Assembly (NCBI RefSeq): GCF_000382045.1
Contig: NZ_KB907450.1
Coordinates: forward strand, 1,192,204-1,256,203
Length of the DNA stretch: 64,000 bases
From: Variovorax atrisoli 110B
GTDB taxonomy: Bacteria; Pseudomonadota; Gammaproteobacteria; Burkholderiales; Burkholderiaceae_C
Reading direction: 5' to 3'
Part shown: in pieces, positions 46,589 through 55,397 of the stretch
Layout: every line of letters starts with the position of its first letter
Position numbering within the stretch: position 1 is the first letter of the stretch
The notes under the pieces: model-generated
Told to the model about the DNA's origin: nothing
The model's database searches: none
The model's input: only the letters and a program-made list of their open reading frames with translations
Made by a program: the position numbers and the translations under genes

Positions 46589-47623
46589 TTACTTGAACGC
46601 GACGGCCTTGCCCGACGAGTCCTTCACCTCACCCCATGCCTTGGCGATGGTGGCCTTCACGGCGTCGGGCATCGGCACGTAGTCGAGCTCGTCGGCCGTC
46701 TTGTCGCCGCTCTTGTAGGCCCAATCGAAGAACTTGAGCACGGTGGCCGCGTTGGCGGGCTTGTCCTGCACCTTGTGCATCAGGATGAAGGTGGCGCCGG
46801 TGATGGGCCATGCATCCTTGCCGGCCTGGTTGGTCAGCACCTGGTAGAAGCTCTTGTTCCATTCGGCGCCTGCGGCGGCGGCCTTGAATGCCGAGTCGTC
46901 GGGCGACACGAAGGTGCCGGCGGCGTTCTGCATCTGGGCGTACGTCATCTTGTTCTGCTTGACGTAGGCGTACTCGACGTAGCCGATCGAGTTCGGCAGG
47001 CGGTTCACGAAGGCCGCGACGCCCTCATTGCCCTTGCCGCCCGCGCCGGTGGGCCAGTTCACGGCCGTGCCTTCGCCGACCTTGGACTTCCACTCGGCGT
47101 TGACCTTGCTCAGGTAGTTGGTGAACAGGAAGCTGGTGCCCGAACCGTCGGCGCGGCGAACCGGGGCGATGGCGGCGTCGGGCAGGTTCAGCGAACCGTT
47201 CAGCGCCTTGATGGCGGGGTCGTTCCACTTGGTGATCTTGCCCAGGTAGATGTCACCCAGGACCTGGCCGTTGAGCTTCAGCTCGCCCGGCTTCACGCCC
47301 TGGATGTTGACCACGGGGATCACGCCGCCGATGACGGTGGGGAACTGCAGCAGGCCCTTGGCCTGGAGCTCGTCGTCCTTCAGGGGAGCGTCCGAAGCGC
47401 CGAAATCGACGGTCTTGGCTTCGATCTGCTTGATGCCGGCACCCGAGCCGACCGACTGGTAGTTGATCTTGACGCCGGTGGCCTTGTTGAAGTCGGAAGC
47501 CCACTTGGCGTACAGCGGTGCCGGGAAGCTGGCGCCTGCGCCGGTCACGTCTTGTGCGAAGGCGGAAATGGAGAACATCGCGGCCACGAGACCGGCTGTT
47601 GCAAATTTGAACGTCGTTTTCAT
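46589..47623 (-). CDS. pstS: Phosphate-binding protein PstS
   Basis: A 344-residue periplasmic protein with a signal peptide of about 23 residues (ending ISAFA). Phosphate-binding motifs: [53 protein letters not shown]. First gene of pstSCAB-phoU-phoB-phoR. A PHO box lies 65-85 bp before its ATG, so it is expected to be induced in phosphate limitation. Confidence 0.97.
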   Translation of the reverse strand: MKTTFKFATAGLVAAMFSISAFAQDVTGAGASFPAPLYAKWASDFNKATGVKINYQSVGSGAGIKQIEAKTVDFGASDAPLKDDELQAKGLLQFPTVIGGVIPVVNIQGVKPGELKLNGQVLGDIYLGKITKWNDPAIKALNGSLNLPDAAIAPVRRADGSGTSFLFTNYLSKVNAEWKSKVGEGTAVNWPTGAGGKGNEGVAAFVNRLPNSIGYVEYAYVKQNKMTYAQMQNAAGTFVSPDDSAFKAAAAGAEWNKSFYQVLTNQAGKDAWPITGATFILMHKVQDKPANAATVLKFFDWAYKSGDKTADELDYVPMPDAVKATIAKAWGEVKDSSGKAVAFK

Positions 47624-47687
47624 GAAGCTTCCTTTTAGAAGTAAGAAGTAGTCCCTTTCGGGCTTGGGACGGACTCTAGAAAGCTTC

Positions 47688-47706
47688 TATGACATCAATG
47701 TGACAC
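47688..47706 (-). promoter_or_regulatory. PHO box of the pst operon
   Basis: On the minus strand TGTCACATTGATGTCATAG contains two TGTCA half-sites exactly 11 bp apart, the spacing used by PhoB dimers. It lies about 65-83 bp upstream of the pstS ATG. Confidence 0.8.
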
Positions 47707-47748
47707 CCCTCCATCGAGGGAAAATGCCTTTCCGGCACCGGTGTTTCG

Positions 47749-47773
47749 TGTGACGCTGTCACATAACAGTCAT
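47749..47773 (+). promoter_or_regulatory. PHO box before ppx, with overlapping palindrome
   Basis: On the plus strand TGTCACATAAC is followed by AGTCAT, half-sites 11 bp apart (47757 and 47768). The first half-site is also one arm of a perfect inverted repeat TGTGAC-GCT-GTCACA (47749-47763), so half-sites exist on both strands. It lies about 110-135 bp before the ppx ATG. The rest of the 261-nt pstS-ppx gap holds no gene. Confidence 0.65.
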
Positions 47774-47884
47774 TTGTTGTGCCTAGCCTCTCGAAACTCG
47801 CCGCTGCAGGTTCCGGGGGCGGCGCGCCCCGTCACGGCGCTACGATCGAAACGCGAAGAATCCCCGCCCTCTCTTTCAGAACAC

Positions 47885-49405
47885 ATGCAAAACGGCACCC
47901 GCCTCGCGGCAGTCGACCTGGGGTCGAACAGTTTCCGGCTCGAAATCGGACAGGTCGACCACGGCCAGATCCACCGGACCGAATACCTCAAGGAAACGGT
48001 GCGCCAGGGCAACGGCCTGGACAGCGCACGCAACCTGACCACGGAAGCCATGCAGCGCGGGTGGGACGCCCTCGCCCGCTTCGGCGAGCGCCTGGCGGGC
48101 TTCAAGCGCTCGCAGGTCCGGGCCGTGGCCACGCAGACCCTGCGCGAGGCGCGCAACCGGGAAGAATTCCTGCTGCGCGCGCGCACCATTCTGGGTTTCG
48201 GCATCGACGTGATCCCGGGGCGGGAGGAAGCCCGCCTCATCTACCAGGGCGTGGCGCACATGCTGCCGCACAACGACGCCTCCGACCGCGAACGCCGGCT
48301 GGTGATCGACATCGGCGGGCGCTCCACCGAAATGATCATCGGCCGCGCCCTGGTCGCCGACCGGATGGAGTCCTACCGCGTGGGCAGCGTCGCGTGGTCC
48401 ATGAAGCACTTCGGCGAGGGCCTCTTCACGCAGGGCGCCTTCCGCGCGGCCGAAGTCGCCGCCAAGGCCGTGCTCGACGACGCGCTCGGCAGCTACGCGC
48501 GCGACCAGTGGGATGTGGCCTACGGCGCCTCGGGCACGATCGGTGCGGTCGGCGACGTGCTTGCGGCTGCCGGCGGTGACCCCGGCCTGGTCACCCGAGC
48601 GGGCCTCGACTGGCTTCTCGACCGCCTGCTCAAGGCCGGAAGCGCCGACAAGCTGCGCATCGACGGCATGCGCGAAGACCGCAAGGCAGTCATCGGCGGC
48701 GGCCTGAGCGTGCTGCGTGCGGTGTTCGATCTCCTGTCCATCGACGAAATGAAGGTCGCGCAGGGCGCGCTGCGCCATGGCGTGCTCTACGAACTGCTGG
48801 AACGCGACGAAAGCGTCGCCGACATGCGCACCACCACCGTGGCGCGGCTGGCCACCCGGTTCGCGGTGGATCCGGCGCAGGCCCGGCGCGTGGGCGAAAC
48901 GGCCGCAGCCCTTTTCGTGCAGCTGGCACCGGCCGCGCGCGGCGGCAGCACCACCAACCGGGCCGGCCGCGCGCTGCGCAAGCTCGGATGGGCCGCGCAA
49001 CTGCACGAGATCGGCACGCTCGTGTCGCACAGCGACTATCACAAGCACGGCGCCTACATCCTCGACAACACCGATGCGCCGGGTTTCGCGGTCAACGAAC
49101 TCCATGCCCTGGCCCAGCTGGTGCTGGGCCAGCGCGGCAAGCTACGCAAGCTCGAGGCCTCGCTGGACGACGAGACCTTCGTGATGCAGTTGCTGGCGCT
49201 GCGGCTCGCGGTGATCCTGTGCCATGCGCGCCGCGACCCCGATCCGCAGGCGCTTCATCTTGCGGCGCTCGGTGCACGGGCCTTCACCATCGCCTGCGCC
49301 CCGGATTGGGCGGAGGCGTATCCGCAATCGGCGCACCTGCTGCGCGAGGAAGTGCTGGCCTGGCAGAAGACCAGCAGCTGGCGGGTCGAGCTCAGCGGCT
49401 GCTGA
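47885..49405 (+). CDS. ppx: Exopolyphosphatase
   Basis: A 506-residue Ppx/GppA phosphatase. N-terminal ATPase-fold motifs: LAAVDLGSNSFRLEIGQ, a second phosphate loop IDIGGRSTEMIIG, and GASGTIGAVGD; the C-terminal part contains HD-like segments (WAAQLHEIGTLVSHSDYHKHGAYIL). It releases phosphate from polyphosphate ends. It is divergent from the pst operon with PHO half-sites between, and ppk follows on the opposite strand beyond sixA. The start at 47885 is chosen because the longer frame overlaps the PHO box. Confidence 0.94.
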   Translation: MQNGTRLAAVDLGSNSFRLEIGQVDHGQIHRTEYLKETVRQGNGLDSARNLTTEAMQRGWDALARFGERLAGFKRSQVRAVATQTLREARNREEFLLRARTILGFGIDVIPGREEARLIYQGVAHMLPHNDASDRERRLVIDIGGRSTEMIIGRALVADRMESYRVGSVAWSMKHFGEGLFTQGAFRAAEVAAKAVLDDALGSYARDQWDVAYGASGTIGAVGDVLAAAGGDPGLVTRAGLDWLLDRLLKAGSADKLRIDGMREDRKAVIGGGLSVLRAVFDLLSIDEMKVAQGALRHGVLYELLERDESVADMRTTTVARLATRFAVDPAQARRVGETAAALFVQLAPAARGGSTTNRAGRALRKLGWAAQLHEIGTLVSHSDYHKHGAYILDNTDAPGFAVNELHALAQLVLGQRGKLRKLEASLDDETFVMQLLALRLAVILCHARRDPDPQALHLAALGARAFTIACAPDWAEAYPQSAHLLREEVLAWQKTSSWRVELSGC

Positions 49406-49432
49406 GCCCTTCCCGCCTTCCGATACGGCTGG

Positions 49433-49900
49433 TCAGAGCAGTTCAGGCGACTGCACCGTCACCACGACGGTCTGCACGTCGCCGTCGCGCTCGCGCGTGC
49501 GGATCCACCACAGCGCACCCTTGCGCACCGGGCAGCTGTCCTGCTTCAGGCCGAGCAGCAGCGAGATCGCCTGCCCCACCGAAGGCTGGTGACCGATCAT
49601 CAGCACCACCGACTTGCCATTGGGCCAGCCGGCCGCACCGAGCATCGCCTCGGCGGTGGTGTCGGGAGCAAGCTCCGAACGCAGCTTGTACTTGCGGCCC
49701 AGCGCCAGCGCGGTCTGCTCGCAGCGCCGCGCCGGGCTGCAGATGATGCGCGTGCCGTCCGGCAGCTGCCTGTCGAGCCATGCCGCCATCCGCTTGGCCT
49801 GCTTCTCGCCGCGCGCGGTGAGCGAGCGCTGCATGTCGTCGCAACCCTCGGTCCAGTCCTCGGCTTCGGCGTGGCGCCAGAAGATCAAGTCCATGGTCAT
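49433..49900 (-). CDS. sixA: Phosphohistidine phosphatase SixA-like protein
   Basis: A 155-residue member of the histidine phosphatase superfamily. The catalytic RHG-type motif is FWRHAEAED (H10), with Arg in SPARRCEQTA and the second His in MIGHQPSV. SixA removes phosphate from phosphohistidines such as those of HPt domains or PtsN-system proteins. Start at 49900 or 49894 (two residues shorter) cannot be separated. It lies 13 nt after ppk on the same strand and is likely co-transcribed with it; the ppk-sixA pairing recurs in betaproteobacteria. Confidence 0.9.
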   Translation of the reverse strand: MTMDLIFWRHAEAEDWTEGCDDMQRSLTARGEKQAKRMAAWLDRQLPDGTRIICSPARRCEQTALALGRKYKLRSELAPDTTAEAMLGAAGWPNGKSVVLMIGHQPSVGQAISLLLGLKQDSCPVRKGALWWIRTRERDGDVQTVVVTVQSPELL

Positions 49901-49913
49901 CGTCTTTCGATCG

Positions 49914-52052
49914 TCAGTTGCCGGATGCATCTCTGAGATGCCCTCGTGATGCGTAGCGGTTCATGAGCGCCGCCTGAGCGCCGTGGGCCTCGACGGCGGG
50001 TGAGGAACCGGCCTCGGCCGCGTGCGTATCGTGGTCGACGCGCGTGTAGGTGCCGTCGGCGCCCAGGTCCCAGGCGTCGCGGCCGTCGTGCAGGTAGGCC
50101 ACCAGGCATTCGTCGATCAATCGCTGGCGCAGTCCGGGGTCGGTCACGGGCCACGCGAGCTCGACGCGCCGCATCATGTTGCGGTTCATCCAGTCGGCGC
50201 TCGACAGATAGAGCGATTCGTCTTCGCCATTGCGGAAGTAGAAGACCCGCGAATGCTCCAGGAAACGGCCGATGACCGAGCGCACCCGGATGTTGTCCGT
50301 GACGCCCGGCACCTGCGCAGGCAAGGTGCAGGCACCGCGCACGATCAGGTCGATCTTCACGCCCTTCTGGCCGGCACGGACCAGCGAGGAGATGATCTCG
50401 TCGTCGGTCAACGCATTCATCTTGGCGACGATGCGGGTCGGCTGGCCGGCCGCGGCGGCCACGCCGAGGGTATCGATCTGCGCGACGATGTTCTTGTGCA
50501 GGTCGAACGGCGCCAGCCACATGCGGTTGAGTTTCGGCAGGCGGCTCTGGCTTGCCAGGTGCACGAACACGGCCTCCATGTCGGCCGTCAGCAGCGGATC
50601 GGCCGTGAGGTGGCTGATGTCGGTGTAGAGCCTGGCGGTGCGCGGGTTGTAGTTGCCCGTGGAAAGATGGCCATAGCGGCGCATCTGCTTGCCCTCGCGC
50701 CGCGTCACCAGCAGCATCTTGGCGTGCGTCTTGAGGCCGACCACGCCATAGACCACCTGGGCGCCGATCGACTCGAGCATCTCGGCCCAGTTGATGTTGG
50801 CTTCCTCGTCGAAGCGGGCCTTCAGCTCCACGACCACCGTGACTTCCTTGCCGCGGCGAACGGCTTCGCGCAGCAGGTCCATCATTTCCGAATCGGCGCC
50901 CGTGCGGTAGATGGTCTGCTTGATCGCCAGCACCTGGGGGTCCTGCACCGCCTCGCGCAGGAATGCCAGCACCCCCTCGAAGCTCTCGAAGGGCTGGTGG
51001 ATCAGCACGTCACCGCGCTGCAACTGCTCGAAGAACGACTGGCCAGGCGACAGGGTGACGGGGTACGAGGCGCGATACGGCGGAAAGCGCAGCTGAGGTT
51101 CGTCGAGCAGGTCCGCCAGCTGCGTGAGGCGGGCCAGGTTCACAGGGCCGTGCACTCGGTACAGCGCCTGGGGCGGCAGGTTGAACTGCGCCAGCAGGAA
51201 GCTCGCGAGCGATTCGGCACAGCTCGCCGAGACCTCGAGGCGCACGGCCTGCCCGTAGTGGCGGTGCTGCAGGCCCTGGCGCAGCGCGGTACGAAGGTTC
51301 TTGACGTCTTCCTCGTCCACGGCCAGGTCGGAATGCCGCGTCACGCGGAACTGCGAGAAGTCGCCCACCTCGCGCCCCGGGAACATGCTGCTCAGATGCG
51401 CGCGCACCACGCTCGAAAGCGCCACGAAGAGCGTCTTGCCCTCCGACACCTTGGCCGGCATCCTGATCAGCCGCGGCAGCACGCGCGGCAGCTTGACGAT
51501 CTGGATCGGGTTCTCGCGCCCGAAGGCGTCCTTGCCGCCCAGCCGCACGATGAAGTTCAGCGACTTGTTCGCCACCTGCGGGAAAGGATGCGCCGGATCG
51601 AGCCCGACCGGGATCAGCAGCGGGCGCACCTCGCGCTCGAAATACTCGCTGACCCACTTGCGCTGGGCGGGATTGCGCTCGCCGTGCGAAATGATGCGGA
51701 TGCCGTGCGTCGCGAAGGTGGGCATCAGCTCGTCGTTGTACAGCGCGTACTGCCGGGCCACCAGCTTGTGGGCCGCCTCCGCGAGCCGCTCGAACGATTC
51801 GACCGTGTAGGTGCCCTTGTGGTCGCCCGCACTGCCGGCGATCAGGTGAGGTGCGGCGCGGACTTCGAAGAACTCGTCGAGGTTCGACGAAACGATGCAC
51901 AGGTAGCGCAGGCGCTCGATCAGCGGCACTTCCTTGCGATGCGCCCAGTCGAGCACGCGCTCGTTGAACGAAAGAATGCTGTGGTCGCGGTCCAGCAACG
52001 TGAAAGCAGGTGCCGCAACCTCGGGAGACGGGTTGGCGGAAGCGGGTGACAT
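49914..52052 (-). CDS. ppk1: Polyphosphate kinase 1
   Basis: A 712-residue kinase (E. coli Ppk is 688) that makes polyphosphate from ATP. N-terminal domain FNERVLDWAHRKEVPLIERLRYLCIVSSNLDEFFEVR, nucleotide- and phosphate-binding regions in the PLD-like C-terminal domains with VYGVVGLKTHAKMLLVTRREG (catalytic His) and LSSADWMNRNMMRRVE. The frame stays open to an ATG at 52235, but the first 61 codons of that extension cover the PHO box and are unlike the family; the ATG at 52052 is therefore used. sixA follows. Confidence 0.95.
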   Translation of the reverse strand: MSPASANPSPEVAAPAFTLLDRDHSILSFNERVLDWAHRKEVPLIERLRYLCIVSSNLDEFFEVRAAPHLIAGSAGDHKGTYTVESFERLAEAAHKLVARQYALYNDELMPTFATHGIRIISHGERNPAQRKWVSEYFEREVRPLLIPVGLDPAHPFPQVANKSLNFIVRLGGKDAFGRENPIQIVKLPRVLPRLIRMPAKVSEGKTLFVALSSVVRAHLSSMFPGREVGDFSQFRVTRHSDLAVDEEDVKNLRTALRQGLQHRHYGQAVRLEVSASCAESLASFLLAQFNLPPQALYRVHGPVNLARLTQLADLLDEPQLRFPPYRASYPVTLSPGQSFFEQLQRGDVLIHQPFESFEGVLAFLREAVQDPQVLAIKQTIYRTGADSEMMDLLREAVRRGKEVTVVVELKARFDEEANINWAEMLESIGAQVVYGVVGLKTHAKMLLVTRREGKQMRRYGHLSTGNYNPRTARLYTDISHLTADPLLTADMEAVFVHLASQSRLPKLNRMWLAPFDLHKNIVAQIDTLGVAAAAGQPTRIVAKMNALTDDEIISSLVRAGQKGVKIDLIVRGACTLPAQVPGVTDNIRVRSVIGRFLEHSRVFYFRNGEDESLYLSSADWMNRNMMRRVELAWPVTDPGLRQRLIDECLVAYLHDGRDAWDLGADGTYTRVDHDTHAAEAGSSPAVEAHGAQAALMNRYASRGHLRDASGN

Positions 52053-52120
52053 GGACACTGATTCTGAAGCAGGCGACACAGGAGGGAACACAGGCTGAAA
52101 TATGACAGTGTCAGCCCCTC

Positions 52121-52140
52121 TTGTGACAGTTCCATGACTA
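52121..52140 (-). promoter_or_regulatory. PHO box before ppk
   Basis: On the minus strand AGTCATGGAAC is followed by TGTCACAAGA: half-sites 11 bp apart, 70-88 bp before the chosen ppk ATG. A further TGTCAT half-site lies at 52102-52107, 21 bp downstream. The 179-nt gap between the acyltransferase and ppk holds no other gene. Confidence 0.65.
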
Positions 52141-52231
52141 TTCGGTGACGCCTCGGCGCCAGCGGTCTGGCGGCCGAGGGCACCAGGCGAGGAAGCGAGC
52201 GGCCCTGTCTCGGGCCGGTCAGCCGCCGGCT

Positions 52232-53113
52232 TCATGAACCCAGGAAGTGCTTGCGGTAACGCGCCGGCAGGTCGTCGATGCGCATCAGCATCGGCAGGTC
52301 GGCAGCGTTGAAATCCGGGTCCCAGGCCGGGGCGCCGAGCACCTTCGCGCCCAGGCGCAGGTAGCCCTTGATGAGTGCCGGCGGTTCCACGTCGAGCGTG
52401 CTGTCCAGGCGCTCGACCGGCAGCGGCAGGCGGGGCTGCACCTGGTACTGGATGGGCGCCATGTGCTTGGCCGAAACCTGACGCCAGATGCTGGCTGCAG
52501 CGTCGCCGTTCGTGACACCGTTGTGTGACATCGGGATGCTGGCGCAGCCGATCATCGTGTCCAGCTTGTTGCGGTGCATGAAGCCGGCCAGGGCACCCCA
52601 GAGCGCGAGGATCACGCCGCCCTGGCGGTGGTCCGGGTGCACGCAGCTGCGGCCAAGCTCCACCATGCGCTCGCGCAGGTCGCGCAGGCGGGTGAGGTCG
52701 AATTCAGTATCGCTGTAGGTGCTGCCGACCCGGCGTGCCTGGGCCGGCGTCAGAACGCGGTAGGTGCCGATGACTTGCTGGGTCTGCTCGTCGCGCACCA
52801 GCAAGTGTTCGCAGAAGTCGTCGAACAGGTCGATGTCGTGGCCGGCCAGCGGCGAGGAGACCCGGGCGCCCATCTCGCCGACGAACACGTCGTAGCGAAG
52901 GCGCTGTGCGGCGCGAACGTCATCGACGTGGCGTGCCCAGCCGACGGTGATGCCTTGCCTGGATTCGACGGCCTGGGGCAGGATGACTGCAGGGGCCTGG
53001 GGCACCGACGGGCGGGCGGCAGCGGTGGAGCCACCGGCTGCAGGAGCAGGCCACAAGGCCGCGCGGAGCCCGATCTGAGAAAGCGGAAACGTCGGGTTGG
53101 GCAGTTCTTTCAT
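52232..53113 (-). CDS. GNAT family N-acyltransferase, OlsB-like
   Basis: A 293-residue acyltransferase. The core WARHVDDVRAAQRLRYDVFVGEMGAR, DLFDDFCEHLLVRDEQTQQVIGTYR and ELGRSCVHPDHRQGGVILALWGAL match the OlsB/hemolysin-like acyltransferase family (Acetyltransf_5), which transfers 3-hydroxyacyl groups from ACP to ornithine or other amines. The first 60 residues are a Pro/Ala-rich extension. Start at 53113; the long frame upstream overlaps the divergent gene. It precedes ppk on the same strand. Ornithine lipids replace phospholipids under phosphate starvation in several bacteria, so the position beside the pho block makes that role plausible; no olsA is seen in the window. Confidence 0.78.
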   Translation of the reverse strand: MKELPNPTFPLSQIGLRAALWPAPAAGGSTAAARPSVPQAPAVILPQAVESRQGITVGWARHVDDVRAAQRLRYDVFVGEMGARVSSPLAGHDIDLFDDFCEHLLVRDEQTQQVIGTYRVLTPAQARRVGSTYSDTEFDLTRLRDLRERMVELGRSCVHPDHRQGGVILALWGALAGFMHRNKLDTMIGCASIPMSHNGVTNGDAAASIWRQVSAKHMAPIQYQVQPRLPLPVERLDSTLDVEPPALIKGYLRLGAKVLGAPAWDPDFNAADLPMLMRIDDLPARYRKHFLGS

Positions 53114-53285
53114 GTGGAAACCCTTTCTGCGAGCGAGTCTCCGCACCTGCGATGAAGCGGGCATGTCAGGAAAATTGCAGGCGCGTGACGCTGTTACAGC
53201 ATCACCCCTGCCGCGGGACGCCTGCAACCGCTCGGGCCGCCTTCGTCGTCTAATGCGATGGATCCGCGAAATGGAGTTCGACCTC

Positions 53286-54968
53286 ATGGCCACACCTGCC
53301 CCCGCCGGCACAGACAGCAGCCGCCTTCACCAGACTTTCCCGGTGCTCAGTGACACCGAGATTGCGCGCATCGCACGCTTCGGCACCGTCCAGCAGTTCC
53401 CACGCGGCACGAGGCTGTTCACCGCAGGTGAAACGGGCCCTGGCATGTTCGTGCTGCTCAAGGGCGTCGTGGCTGTCACGCAACGTGACGGCCTCGGGCA
53501 TGTGGTGCCGATCGCGCGGCAGGGGCCGGGCGAATTCCTCGCCGAGGTCGGCCAGCTGAGCGGCCGCCCTGCCCTCGTCGACGGCCACGCCGACGAAGAC
53601 GTGGAGGCGCTGCTGGTTTCGCCCGCGCAGCTGCGCGCGCTGCTGGTGGCGGAAGCGGACCTTGGCGAGCGCATCACCCGCGCGCTGATCCTGCGGCGCG
53701 TGGCGCTGATCGAGTCGGGCGCCAGCGGGCCGGTGCTGATCGGGCAGCCGCAGTCGCCCGACATGGCCCGGCTCGAGAACTTCCTGCGCCGCAACGGCTA
53801 TCCCTATCACCTGGTCGACGCAGCGCACGACCCCGACGCCGCCGCGCTGCTCGAGCAATACGGCGCCTGCAAGCTGCTCGCCGTCTGCCCGGACGGCTCT
53901 GTGCTGGTCAACCCGAGCGACGATGCGCTGGCACGCTGCCTGGGCATGGTCGACACCGCCGAGCGCAACGAGCTCTACGACGTGGCCGTCGTCGGCGCCG
54001 GGCCTGCCGGGCTGGCGACCGCTGTGTATGCGGCGTCCGAGGGGCTTCGCGTGATCGTGCTCGACTGCCGGGCATTCGGCGGCCAGGCCGGCGCCAGCGC
54101 GCGCATCGAGAACTACCTGGGCTTTCCTACCGGCATTTCCGGGCAGGCACTCGCGGGCCGCGCCTTCGTGCAGGCGCAGAAGTTCGGTGTCGAGATGCTG
54201 ATCCCGGCCAAGGTCGCATCGCTCGACTGCTCGCGCGACAACCCGCTCAAGAGCCTTGCCGTCGAGCTTGCCGACGGCCGAACGATCCGCGCGCGCACGG
54301 TGGTCATCGCCAGCGGCGCTCGCTACCGCCGCCCCGACGTCCCGCGCCTTGCCGAATTCGAAGGCCGCGGCGTCTGGTACTGGGCCTCCGCCATCGAGGC
54401 GAAGATCTGCGCGCAGCAGGAGGTCGCGCTGGTCGGAGGCGGCAATTCGGCCGGACAGGCCGCGGTGTTCCTGTCGCGCCATGCGGCTAAGGTCAACGTG
54501 CTGGTGCGCGGGCCGTCGCTCGCTGCCAGCATGTCGCGCTACCTGATCGACCGGATCGAGGCCACGCCCAACATCTCTTTGCAGCCGCACACGGAACTCG
54601 TGCGCCTTCATGGCGGCTCCGACGAAGGCCTGACCGGCGCGACATGGCGCTGTCACACCTCCGGCAAGGAACATGACTGCGCGGCACGCAACATCTTCCT
54701 TTTCGTCGGCGCAGAACCGGAAACCTCGTGGCTCGAAGGCTGCGGCGTGGCGGTCGACAAGCATGGCTTCGTGCTGACCGGCAACGCCGCCAGCCGCGGC
54801 TTTCCGGCGCAGCCATCCGCGGTGCTCGAGTCGAGCGTGCCGGGCGTCTTCGCCGTGGGGGATGTGCGCTCCGGCTCGGTCAAGCGCGTGGGCGGCGCCA
54901 TCGGCGAAGGCGCGGCCGCGGTCGCCCAGATCCACCAGCACCTTTCGCAGGCCTCGGCAGTCGCCTGA
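53286..54968 (+). CDS. cNMP-binding / thioredoxin-like / thioredoxin reductase-like fusion
   Basis: A 560-residue three-part protein. Residues 18-140 form a cyclic nucleotide-binding domain (TAGETGPGMFVLLKGVVAVTQ, GEFLAEVGQLSGRPALVD). Residues 155-222 look like a thioredoxin/glutaredoxin-like domain (RLENFLRRNGYPYHLVDAAHDPDAA). Residues 230-555 are a thioredoxin reductase-type FAD/NAD domain: VAVVGAGPAGLATAVYAA, FGGQAGASARIENYLGFP, VALVGGGNSAGQAAVF, FAVGDVRSGSVKRVGGAIGEGA. The redox CxxC expected after the first Rossmann part is replaced by GVWYWASAIEAKIC, so no normal disulfide relay exists. It starts at 53286 behind GGAG, divergent from the acyltransferase, 42 nt ahead of a ZnF-UBP gene. 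Confidence 0.88.
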   Translation: MATPAPAGTDSSRLHQTFPVLSDTEIARIARFGTVQQFPRGTRLFTAGETGPGMFVLLKGVVAVTQRDGLGHVVPIARQGPGEFLAEVGQLSGRPALVDGHADEDVEALLVSPAQLRALLVAEADLGERITRALILRRVALIESGASGPVLIGQPQSPDMARLENFLRRNGYPYHLVDAAHDPDAAALLEQYGACKLLAVCPDGSVLVNPSDDALARCLGMVDTAERNELYDVAVVGAGPAGLATAVYAASEGLRVIVLDCRAFGGQAGASARIENYLGFPTGISGQALAGRAFVQAQKFGVEMLIPAKVASLDCSRDNPLKSLAVELADGRTIRARTVVIASGARYRRPDVPRLAEFEGRGVWYWASAIEAKICAQQEVALVGGGNSAGQAAVFLSRHAAKVNVLVRGPSLAASMSRYLIDRIEATPNISLQPHTELVRLHGGSDEGLTGATWRCHTSGKEHDCAARNIFLFVGAEPETSWLEGCGVAVDKHGFVLTGNAASRGFPAQPSAVLESSVPGVFAVGDVRSGSVKRVGGAIGEGAAAVAQIHQHLSQASAVA

Positions 54969-55010
54969 CGGGCGTCGGCTGCACACAAATAGAGAAGAAG
55001 GAGTTCAAAG

Positions 55011-55280
55011 TTGTCCATCAAACCCTGTGACCACGTGCCTGCCGAGATCGCGCACCCTCATGCGCAGCAGCATCGCGGCTGCGAAGACTGCCTGAAGACG
55101 GGCGACACCTGGGTGCACCTGCGTCTTTGCGTGCACTGCGGACACATCGGCTGCTGCGACTCGTCGAAGAACCGTCACGCGACGCGGCATTCGCATGCCG
55201 AAGGCCACCCGGTCATCCAGTCGCTCGAACCCGGCGAGAGCTGGATGTGGTGCAACGCGCACCAGCGGCAGGTCGGCTGA
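55011..55280 (+). CDS. UBP-type zinc finger protein
   Basis: An 89-residue single-domain protein of the ZnF-UBP fold. Zinc ligands are visible in the usual order: PCDHV, GCEDCLKTG, LRLCVHCGHIGCCDSS, then RHATRHSHAEGHPV and the end SWMWC. In eukaryotes the domain binds the ubiquitin C-terminus; bacterial single-domain forms have unknown function. The start is a TTG at 55011 with a strong AAGGAG at 7 nt. It lies 42 nt after the cNMP/TrxR-like fusion and should be co-transcribed. Confidence 0.88.
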   Translation: MSIKPCDHVPAEIAHPHAQQHRGCEDCLKTGDTWVHLRLCVHCGHIGCCDSSKNRHATRHSHAEGHPVIQSLEPGESWMWCNAHQRQVG

Positions 55281-55397
55281 GAGCTCGCGCATTTCGCCAG
55301 CCACACCGCGAATTCCCGCGCCTGCACGCGCCTGGATTCGCACGTATATGCTGCCGGGCTCGCATCCAACACATCCCGCACCGGAGAGCCAGACAAC

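Noticed and set aside
52053..52235. N-terminal extension of ppk to the ATG at 52235
   Set aside because: It is low-complexity and unlike the family, and it covers the PHO box; the start at 52052 fits the known N-terminus.
53180..53215. Possible PHO box before the OlsB-like acyltransferase
   Set aside because: GTGACGCTGTTACAGCATCAC looks palindromic and contains TGT/TCA elements, but no two half-sites are 11 bp apart in a proper arrangement.
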